Origin: Acanthopleura granulata
Lineage: Eukaryota > Mollusca > Polyplacophora > Chitonida > Chitonidae
DNA length: 64,000 bases
Reading direction: 5' to 3'
NCBI GenBank assembly: GCA_016165875.1
Contig: JABBOT010000001.1
Coordinates: 47,470,625 to 47,534,624 of the forward strand
In this document: positions 10,820 to 21,700 of the stretch, piece after piece
How the letters are laid out: every line of letters starts with the position of its first letter
How positions within the stretch are numbered: the first letter of the stretch is position 1
Notes under the pieces: model-generated
The model's input: the letters and a program-made list of their open reading frames with translations, nothing else
The model's database searches: none
Told to the model about the DNA's origin: nothing
Translations under genes and position numbers: made by a program

Positions 10820-12635
10820 CATCTGATAACGCCAGCATTCTTTCTACGAGAAGGGGACACAAAAAGCAGGCAGTTGTTAGTTTGCTATGATAAACATGAT
10901 ATCCGAATACTTTGATCATCCCCTCAACCGAGTGTACAGTGTGCTTTTACTTGCAAAAATCCTTTGCCATCCTGAGCAGGTAAGTATCTGATTGGATAAT
11001 GACGACTGTCCGTTAAGTTCCGGTTGGAGGACTTTCCTATTGCAGTTGGATCAAGACAGTTTACGGAGTGAAACAAGAGCGTATATAACGATACACGTAT
11101 CGTGTATGGCTTGATTTAAAGTAAAAGAGAGCTCATGACTGTGGTGCTGTTCATTAAAAAGACTATAAAATTCTCTTTTGAACGTAAAAACCTGTATGAA
11201 ATTGTATGAATTCGTTGTTGAATTATCTTCCCTTGGAGTATTGAGCTGCCGAGTGGGGATCCGAAGGAGCCCATGTTTTTAAGCTTATTAGGGACTGACT
11301 AATCAAAAGAGCTAGCAGACATCAGCTGTTTAGAAGCTTTGACGTAAATGTTCTGAGTCGATTGTAACATGTAATAACATAGGGACAGAACACTGTTTTA
11401 ATGTTATATTTTTGAATGATAACACGTACATGGGTGAACAACACTGCAACGTGTTTCCAGACCAATGTCTTGTGGTAGAAGTAACTTTCTTGATCATTTC
11501 ATGTTATAAATTGGTGTATATACTTAAGTTTCCAACACAACCCTTGCAGTTTACTACAGTCTCAGGTGACAAGAGTGTTCCGCGTTTGGAACAATTATGT
11601 CACAGCCCAGACAGAATGGATGTGGTTCTTGAAAGTCGACGCAGCACGGTGAGATGTCAGTTTCCGCTGTCGTAGTAGCTGTGAGAAAAATGCTTTACCG
11701 AAATAAACACAATATTGTACAACCTTTTTGGCAAACCTAAACATGAGCTGCCTTTCACTTTAATTAAGATGGTAAGATGATGTAGGCGGCAATAACATCG
11801 ATGTGCATATAAATTGTGTATGCATATATTTTATACGTTTTAGGTAAATAAGTGACCGCATAAACATCGGATTATTTTTATACCTGGGTTGTTCTCAAGT
11901 AAGTTTGTTTATATCTTATATATAGTAGTATATAGTAGTAATATAGTACCACAGGAACTCTACAGGCTTTTATACAAAAGGGTGATTATAGCAATACAAT
12001 TGTATTATTTTGGAGTACATGCATTATAGTTATAACACGTATTTTGATAATAAAAGACAATTCATTATTACCACTACTTCATACAAATTTGTTTTCATAG
12101 TTTAGGGATGTTTTCTTTGTGTCAGTAAAATGAGATCACATATAGAACACGAACTGTAGGTGAGACTAGAGAGTGGCTACAATGCTAATTGCTTATCCAT
12201 TACACTTCACTGACATCACTTTTTGGGAGTATTTGAGTTTCTTTTGATCTGCTTGGATGTTGTTTATACGTCGTTCTGAAGTATGTATTTCACTTACATG
12301 GCGGCAGTCAGGTTAATTGGCGAAGACAAATTGACGAAGCACCTCGCACCGCATCGAGTCTTGTACCACACGGTGAAACATCCTCACTAAAACACAAAGC
12401 CCAAATCAATGCGACTCGCTTGGTCAAGGGGCTTCTAACCCTAACCATGGATCACCCATATCACTGAAGGCCGGTCTAGCCAACAACATATTTACAGTGC
12501 TGCCTCATGGGAATGTTAGGCCTATGTGTCTCGTTCGTGTTTTTGTTTGTTTGTTTTTTCTTTTTGTTTTGTTTTGTTTTTTTGTTGGTTTGTTTTTTTC
12601 CTAACAGGACTCGTCGGCCATGCGTAAATATAACG
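10820..12635. other. intergenic, no supported gene
   Basis: AT-rich sequence between the tryptophanase gene and a SINE. Contains a short TAGTAGTATA repeat near 11930-11950 and a T/G-rich low-complexity run at 12535-12600. No exon with convincing splice sites or homology was recognised. The unidentified 5' exon(s) of TM7SF3 could lie in this stretch or in 12.8-15.7 kb. Confidence 0.4.
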
Positions 12636-12639
12636 TGAC

Positions 12640-12811
12640 CGGGTAGCGTGCCAAGTCAGGTGTCTTGTCCATGATGCTCCAGTTGTGACAGCACTTTGGC
12701 GGCATGGACTCGTCCTGCCACAAGAACACACAGAATATCTAGATCTACATTCTAAGGACTCCTTGTCAAATAACTGAAAAATTGTTGCGTATGACGTAAA
12801 GCCCAAGCATA
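12640..12811. mobile_element. SINE-like element (family with ACTGAAAAATTGTTG tail)
   Basis: The 3' half (GACTCCTTGTCA ... ACTGAAAAATTGTTGCG ... GACGTAAAGCCCAAGCATAC) matches a second copy at 53025-53135 base for base over most of ~60 bp. The tail ending in (A)CGTAAAACCCNAGCA is typical of molluscan tRNA-derived SINEs. The head is degraded here. The assignment rests on the internal repeat plus recalled family pattern. Confidence 0.6.
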
Positions 12812-13019
12812 CAACATGTACATGTATTACATGGGGTCTGCCTGAGATACAGATACTGCAGCTCTCCTGGGGAGACCATGCCTTAACAGCAGAGCTGTAG
12901 TTTTGTATCTAGGCCTAAATAAGCCGAGGTGCAGATATCTGCAGAGTGCACAGAATGAGAATTAAAGCAAAATACGAACAAATTTATGCTGTCTTCTAAA
13001 ATATACTTTCAAGAAATTG

Positions 13020-13062
13020 TTTTTTTTTTTTTTTTTTTTTTTTTCCTTTCTTTCTTTCTTTT
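13020..13062. repeat. poly-T / CTTT low-complexity tract
   Basis: About 26 consecutive T followed by several CTTT units. It may be a retrotransposed poly-A tail in reverse orientation or a simple microsatellite. No element body was recognised next to it. Confidence 0.8.
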
Positions 13063-14099
13063 CATCATCATTATATATTAGATACAAATTTGTACTCTGA
13101 ATACATTTAACCTATGTGTGTGTTTTACAAACCAGTTGAAGTTTTCGGCTACGGTACCGGTTTGTAGGCCCCTATAACCTGGGACTACTATAGTTAACTG
13201 TTATATAAGTCCCAGCTATAACGAATAGGCTTAAACTTATATAATACTCTTAATTTGGTCTTGGGTTTTGTTGCTATTGTTTTTTTTTTAATATTGTCGT
13301 TTACAGCTCAAGCCTGTAAATCACTCACATACGGACGGGCTGCGATTTGTGTAGGTGGGTCAGTCTCTTCCTAACCGGGATCATTAACACGGCTGGTTGG
13401 ATTAGCCTACCCAGCGAACATTAATGTACTTTGATGTGAGGGTTACCTCCCTTATAACCACTCTCCTGGTTGAAGAAAGCAGCAAAGAAGCCGATTGAAA
13501 AAGTGTCAACTTTGAGATGTCGATCCTGACTTGGTGGATGAACAATGCCACCCATTTGTCTGTTAATTAACATCATTGTTTATATCTCTTGTGTGGCTGT
13601 CGTTGCCGGTTACCTTGCCAGGGAAGGAGGTAATGTCTGCGGTAAACAGACCAACTGTCACTATCAAGTGTCAATAAGCTGCTGTTGATAAAGTTGATCA
13701 AGTTCATCGGTTGATAAAGCAATCATCAAAACTTTGACTGAAAATGAGAAATAACAGGAAGTGAAAAACAAGTGAAAAAGGAAATTATGAATGCATGAAT
13801 AATAGGGAGTAAGAAAGCGACGTCATCGTCTTCACATGCAGAATTCTGTAGGCGGAAATCCGAAATGTATTGGGTTGAGGAGGATTACTTGAATTAGGAC
13901 GTCAGTCCTACGCGATCTGCGTCACTCTTTATGCGTATTTAATACCATCAGATGCATAATGCACATGGATGGAGAATGCATCAGCGTTAAAAATATAAGT
14001 TAAAGCTACATATTAGAGACTGCCTACCAATACTAAGAGACGTCTACACAGTCATGACACTGAGTTTAACAGAGCTTGTACTGAAAAGCTTGATTTTTA

Positions 14100-15052
14100 A
14101 ATGATGCGATGGGATCGTATAATGACAGGTATTGCATACAGACGTCAGACCGAACGGCCAGTAGATGTGGCCGGTGACTGGCGACCACTTGGTCGCTGGA
14201 GTACCCCCTCCCTTCAGTCGCCTAGATCTCCAAACCACAGATCCTTTTCAGACAACATTGGACTGGCTGTGTCCCCTGATAATTTGCCTTCACTCTGGTG
14301 TATAATGTACACATAGATAGTCAAGTGTTGATACTCTAAAATGGCCACAAATCACTTTGTCACTTCTCATGTCTCTCTCAACACAGATAACCAGGGTTTG
14401 ACCCACTTCTCACATTTTTCTTTTTTTTTGTATTAGACACGAGATTAGCTAATGTGATGCTCAGGACCAAAGCTATACCGGTAATAATGGAGGGGTGGAT
14501 AGTGGGTGGGTGCGGTATCCAGTTAACAATGCACAAAATGCATTGTGCTGTTTCAGTATTTTACAAAGTTGCTTCAGTTTAATGTTAATAAAATCAGTTT
14601 TGTGCAAAATTTCATTTTTTGCCTTCTCCATTGCTCGATGGTTCGCAGGAAAATGCATTCAATAAGGTGACAGATGGCCATGGTCAGTGTTTACGTCAGT
14701 GAGTAATAGGTCATGCCATTGGCCTCACACATCACATTTCTCTTTGCATGTAGCGAAACTTGGAAAGTGGGTCATGCCTGGTTATCCGTGTTGAGAGAGA
14801 GGTATGAAAAAGATATTATGGCGTTTTTCGAGTATCAACGCATGACCACTTATGCATGTATTGTATATACCAGCGTGAAGGCAAATTATCAAGGAACACA
14901 GCCATACCAATGTTATGTGAAAAGGGATCTGTGGTTTTGGAAATCTAGGCAATGGAAAAGAAGGAGTACCCTAGCGACCAAGCCGTCGGCCGCCACCCAC
15001 CAGACCTACTGGCCTTTTTGGTCTGACATCTGTATGCAATACCTGTCATAAC
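14100..15052. mobile_element. foldback element: diverged inverted repeat, arms ~330-370 bp
   Basis: 14100-14470 is the diverged reverse complement of about 14720-15052. Examples are TATTGCATACAGACGTCAGA (14131) against TCTGACATCTGTATGCAATA (near 15022), GGATCTGTGGTTT(T)GG near 14930 against the reverse complement of 14228-14243, and CTCTCTCAACACAGATAACC (about 14372) against the GGTTATCCGTGTTGAGAGAG block near 14780. The spacer is about 250 bp. There are no open frames of note and no obvious TSD. It is probably a non-autonomous foldback transposon or an inverted duplication; its transcript could form a long hairpin. Confidence 0.7.
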
Positions 15053-15735
15053 AGTAAATGTACATACGCAGGTAATGTTGGACTGTTAGGACTTCATGAG
15101 TAATGCATGTGTTTTGACTCAGTCATATTGTCATGGATACATTTTGGTGAAAAAAGTACCTACTTTTCAACAACTACAGCATGCACCCAAGATATGACCT
15201 AAAAACAACATAAATTTGGTGCTGGAGTGAAACGAAATAGCTAAGGTTATGTTATTCAAGTCCCTTCTTATATATATTAGGTATACATAACATCAGACCA
15301 TTCTGCCACCTATGGTGTGCCCATATAAAGTACGCATTTTTCAGAGGGAATTTTGCCCTGATACAAAATAAATAATATAAATAAGTGTACCTATATGAAC
15401 TGCTATAAAAAGCATTAAGCAAATTAAAATGAACAAACACATTTGACTGTCAGCTGAAATTGGCAGATATTCTCTATATGTAATAACTGTGAAAAATTCA
15501 TTACCCAGTATGTGTGCACAGATGTCTATACACATAGACTCATGCCATGGACAACTTGTTCTGAAATAATTTTATACATTTAATTTTTTGCATGCAAAAC
15601 ATAGACCACCATTATTTACTAATCTGTTGAGTGTTCAGTATGTATAGATTTTCCAAAATATGAAGTGACAAAAACACTCTTGCAGGTTGCATTTCAGAGT
15701 TGTATGGAATTTTTTTTATTTTTTTTTTATTTCAG

Positions 15736-18700
15736 ATTGGAACATAACAGTTGGATTTCCAGTTGTGAAGGTTTTACCCCCGTATGGCAATGTGTCAATC
15801 TTTACTGGACGCCTGGGTGCCTCCAACCTCACCAGCTCTGTCATGTGTCAAGTGCACACCCAAGTCCACAATGTTACCCTGTCAATGTCCCCTGACCCAG
15901 GTGTCAGCACCTCTGTCAGTGGTCGTGATGTTGGGGTTATTAGTGTGCTGAAGATTGGCCAAACCACGGCCAGGTGGTTCCTCATGTCACAGCACAACTT
16001 GTCCCTGTCACTGGTCGTGGCTGTGGCAGAGCTGACTAACCAAAGTAAGTCAAGTTGGCACCAGTCAGAAACAGTGTGAGACCATCCTTCTAAACTGTTT
16101 GTTAAACATAACCTGACCCAATGAGACCAAATCGGGTCGGTTGGTAGGAATTTTTTTTCTTTTTTTTTTTATTCTGTCTGTTGAAAAAGACAGGAATTTC
16201 AGAGAAATTATCATGGAAAGAAGGGTAAAAAAGAAACTTTTATCAAAATACAAATGAAAACTCTTGAATATGGCCTTTTTTTGGAATGTTGGTCAGGCTA
16301 CACCATGAAACATGTTTTCAAGGATGAAGTGACTGTAAATGCAGGTTAATGGTCATTCATGCCTTTTCACCAGTGTGATGTGCATATCCGTATGTCAAAC
16401 ATGGGAAAGGCTGGTGGTTTATGCCAGGAATGCAGGTTTCCATAAGACTGACCACTGTTATGTATTGAAGTGAAAAATGATGGAGTTTGGGGAATAGACA
16501 ACAATCTGATGAATAAATATCCTGTCATGCCTCTGAAGTTTAAACAGCATATTGGATGCTATCAGATTTCAGTATGCTCCATAGATTTAGCCGAATTTGA
16601 AATCAAATTGTCTCATTACACTTTTCACCCTTTTTTTCTCTATCTCACCCATGGTAATTTTGTCAGAATAGTGTGTTTCAAAGACACCCCCTAGCTAAAC
16701 CTATGGTCAGATGGTGTGCTCCTTATTTTCTTTTTCAGAATTTTCCTTTCATGTCTGCAGACATTACATGTGAAATTTGAATTCCACAATTTGATTACTT
16801 GAAAGGCTTTCTTACCAAACTTTTTGATTGGCTGAGTTGTTACATTTCAGATCCTCTGCCGGGTGGGTGTAACATCGAATTTAACCTGGAAAATGATGCC
16901 AACATCCACCTGAGATACACAGACAATCTAAATATCCTGGCCTTCCAGTGGTCAGCTCTCAGCTTTAAAAGAGGCCAGGAGCGCCCACTGGACTGTGTCA
17001 GCAGGAGTGACCAGTTCAGTTTGACCTATGACCTCTATGTCTACTATTTAGATGAAAACAATCTATGGGAAGGCACATACATAGATGGTGTTCAGCAAAT
17101 GCTGACTGTAGACTCAGTCAAGCAGATGGCCACAAAGGTTTGTGATGTACATGAATTGTCTCCCTTTGTATCTCTAGTATGAAAAGTAAATGACATCAAG
17201 TGTTATGCATTCTCCCCAGTTTCTTCTTGCCAGTTGCTCTGCCTTTCTCTTCATTCTTACTCACTATAACCTAGCCCCTGGAACCCTGGCCAACCATGCT
17301 GCCTTTGTTCCTGCTTGCTTGCATGGCTATGCCATGGTTCCATCATGTTATATAGATCTGCGAGTTGCATTCTCCAGAAGGGACTCATTTTAATATTGAA
17401 ATTTTCTCTTGAGTGTCATGGACCTCTGGCATATTACCATTCTGATTGTGAAGCTCTGGAATAGGATGGCCTATTGCTTCATGTGCATGCTCAGCCTTTC
17501 AAATCCAGCATAGTTACCCAGGTTATACCTACACAGTCTATTTGACGCTATGCCACTGTAAACAGCACTGTTTGGTTGAAAAGGTCAGCTGAACCATTGA
17601 GGTGTTTTAAGTATTTCTTTATGCTACCAGGCACATGAGTGATCTAGTGAAATCTAAATACCTGGCCTTAAAGGTGTGAAGATTCCAGCCTGTCATGTCT
17701 TCATGTCTTTAAGTTTTAGATGTCACCAACCTGGTGTTCATCAGTGAGTGAGTCTGAAGCATCTTCAGTATAATACAGTGTTAACTGTGGTTCCAGAAAG
17801 CCCTCTACTGCCTCAGGTTAGCTGTCCAACATCAAACCGATGCTCCTGTAACCTTGGTCAAAAAGTTGCGAACACAAGAGGAACATAGGCTACATATGAT
17901 GTCATTGATATTTAACTGGCCCTCTGTTTGGGGCATTTTCAAGTGTGTAAGATCTCTTGTGGAAATCAGGCACAATTCAGTTGTAATTTTATGTCTTTGT
18001 GTTGTTAATGTATATGAAACATCTTGAGCATTCCTCTACTAGACTGTGGGATGGTCACAAGGTGAAGAGCATGACAGCTAAACCAGTAGTGGTATACTGA
18101 ATTGAATAAATAAACCATCTGTAAACTAGTTAGATGGTTGCAGTGTGACTGTGTGTATTCACAATTGCTCACGTGAGATATCCAGTGAAAATATAACACC
18201 TTTCTTTCTTGTTTCTCAGATTGCCAGTTTAACGTACAGTGACAAATCAAATGTTAGTGTTGTGTCCTACCCTGGCCAGGGTGCTATCTACACTGTGCTG
18301 GTGACACAGACAGGCAAAGGGAGCTCACTCTATTTCCCGGTATCAACCTATAGTTGTTCTTTGAACTCCTCCAGCTGCGACCAAGCCTTAAAAGGTGAGG
18401 CATCTGCTCCAGCTTTTATGCATGAACATTGACCATTGATTACATCTAACTAATATATTGATTTATTGATAGGTTCTTCACATCAAATAAAATTTATTTA
18501 GTATTTATTAAGACTTCTCTGTTTGTTTACATTGCGGTTTTGAAGACTCTCCAGGAGTTTAAACTTAAAAAGTCATCAAAATCTTCAAAAAGATTTGAAA
18601 GTCATCAGCACAAGACAACATAGATTGTAAAATGTCAGCTGAACAGGTGATCAGGAAGATTTGAAAATCTACAGCACAAGACAGGAAGATAAGAAAATAC

Positions 18701-21700
18701 GATACTGTAATGACATAAAATTTTGCCCCAAAAGTGCATTTTTACAGATAAATAAGTCTCATAAAATTTTATATTTGGTAGTGAAACTTGCATATTTCCA
18801 GTAGGATATCATGTTACCTTCGAAACAAACTTGAAAACACCATTCTACAATCAACAGAACTCCCAGAATCAGGAAAAATGAGCAACTTGGGCATGGACAA
18901 AATTTTAGGTCATTTAGGGTAATTTATTATTTACAGGGTTATATAGTTGGTAATGTCTCACATTTGGGGTTTCAGTGGATGTGGCTGGTATAGTGTTAAC
19001 AACATTTGCATCCTTTGTCGGCATCTTCATCTGTTTCTTTGGTCATCGCTTCTTTAAGACAGGTAGGAGCTGGTAGAATAGTGTCAGTCTATCTGAATGT
19101 GTAATAAGTTGAAGAAAAGTAAAGCCATTCAGTCAAGATTTAATGCTTATGACTTGGAATTTTGAACATCTAAAAAGTGTTATGTAGAGACACCTGTTTC
19201 ACTGTTTCAACTGCTACTGTAACTGCCCAAAAGTAAGCATTATACCAATATTTTAAATTTGCCTTTAACAGTGAAGAAATTGGCATTGTTGAAATTTCAC
19301 AGGTCATGTGAGTTGTCATTTTATAAGAAGGCTGGAAGTGGATAAAGGATTTCAATATCTACATGTACATGAATTCAACTCCAAGCTAGCGTTATAATTA
19401 TTTACAGAAATGTTCATATTTGGGTTTTTATCCATGGCTTTGGTGACGTATATTGGCCTCATACCGACAGAGTTAGGTTTGACAGGTAGGTAAAATGGCT
19501 ATTCTGTTTTTTTTTTTAACTCCTTGTTCATTTTATGAAATGTGATGAACCTCTGAACTTTTATTCAAAAGAACGTTGTTAATGTGGTTTTGGTTGATTA
19601 TCATAGTGAAAATGTAAACGTTGTCCACAGATAGATTTCTTTTTGATATTGATATAGTTCGGAAGTAAAAATACCTTTGCCCTGAGATCTTACCGAGTTG
19701 TTTAGTCACTTTTATTGGAAGTCAACCAAGTGGTAAGGGCGCAGGTTCAAGGCCAGTTTCAGGGGCCTCCGTGGCTCAGTCGGTTAGTGCGCTAACACAG
19801 TGCAATGAACGAAGCCTCCCACCAATGTGGTCGCTGTGAGGTCAAGCCCAGCTTATGCTGGCTTCCTCTCCAGCCGTACGTGGGAAGGTCTGCCAGCAGC
19901 CTGCGGATGGTCATGGGTTTCCCCCGGGCTCAGCCCAGTTTCCTCCCACCATAATGCTGGCCGCACTTGTATAAGTGAAATATTCTTGAGTACGGCGTAA
20001 AACACCAATCAATTAAATAAATAAATCAAAGCCAGTTTCAGATGAATCGTTGTAACAAGTACTTGACAAGGCAGTTATACAGCTGAAATTGTATTTTGGA
20101 ACTGTGAAATGTTCTTCCTGTAAATAAGCAAGTCCATGTTGCCACCACCTGTAGATTGAGTTTTTGTTTCACTTTTGAGTTTTTTGTTTTTTTCAGTGGT
20201 AAAGACCTATCCCTGCTGCAGGTGACAACTACAGCTGTAACTGCAATGGCAACCACAACGTCGAAAAAACATTCGTTAGTCTGTAGTGCTGTCCCCACTG
20301 CTGACATCATGTGGGCACGACATGTGAATGACATCCATGTCGCTGAGCAAAGATAGAAAGGTTCTGTTTTCTCTGCGGCTGTTTTCATGTCATTAGCAGC
20401 AGGGGCAGAACACAGCATCACGTATTTGCAGTTGTAGTTGCGGTTGTGATTGTCACCTGCAGTGTGGATGGGGCTTAAGTGTTGCTCACTGTCCTTGCCG
20501 TGAATATGAAATTAAGGGGGCATGGTATGGCCCAGTGGTAGGGTAAAGACGCCAAACACTGGCACAACAGGTGCGAGTTGCACCTCGGCCTAGGAAGGGA
20601 ATTTATGGATTCGCCCACGCTTAACTATTCCTGGGGCCATGGTGACAATTCATAGTTATTAGAACAGTGTTGGTCATTTGTTAAGTCTTATCCTCTATTG
20701 TGGACCTCTTGTCTGCCTCTAACATGGCTTGTAGGTTAACATGCAGAGGAAAGTTTCTCAGTAACTTCCAAACTTGGTGGGCTATTTGCACTGGGCACTG
20801 ACTGCCATTTTATATCATAAGTGAAAAACTCCTGAGTGTGTCATTAAACATTGATAAAAAACCCAAACAAATAGAAAAATAAATGAATCATTAGTCATGA
20901 TTGCATACATGAAATGTATACAGTGTTGAAGGTGTTACATGTGCTCTGCTTCAGGCCAGCTATTAGTGGCTAGTGCTGTCGGTTTATTAGGAGGCCTGGC
21001 TTGGTTAGCCTTATGGTGGAACCTGGGAATCCCCGTCTTGTCTGTTCTCCTAGTGGGACTGGTTGCTGGTTATGTCTTCTCAAGCCTGGTTTTCTTCACA
21101 CCATTTGGTAAGTGATCTCAGAGCCACACTGTATTCCACTTGTGTGGGACATCATTCACTGCAGCATTAGCCCTGGAGTTAGACCTGGGTGGTGTGGGGT
21201 AGGGTTAAACATGTGTAGGGTGGGAAGTGGATAAACCTGGATGGGTTGGGATGGGGTTAAATGTGGGGTGGGATGGGGTTAAACGTAGGTGAGGTGGGGT
21301 CGAGTTAAACGTGGGTAGGGTGGATGGGGTTAAACGTAGGTGGGGTGGGGAGGTGTGTGGTTTCAACAACTCAGGGGTTTTTGTGTGTTAAGTCCTTATA
21401 AATGTTAAGTTCTTTTCCTTTTTTTATTTTTACCTTTCTACCAGGTGATTTGTCTTACTGGCGAAATCGATTTAATTTTGGGATGACATTTAGCTGTGGC
21501 GTCCTGGTTTTGCCAGTGTTCCTGCTCTGCTTCACAAGAATGGTAGGTGTGAAACAGCTATAGTTGATGGTTAAAATTGACATTTACTTGTTTCGATTAA
21601 TTTTGTACTCTACTCATGTGTAATACAGTTTCACACAGTCATCTGAAACTCTTTTCAGTTACAATGTATTACCAACACTGGCAATGATGTGTATATATAT

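Noticed and set aside
14713..14806. Candidate signal-peptide exon for TM7SF3 (starts ATG CCA TTG GCC)
   Set aside because: Lies in an arm of the foldback element and the peptide is not a convincing signal sequence; the donor GTATGA is weak.
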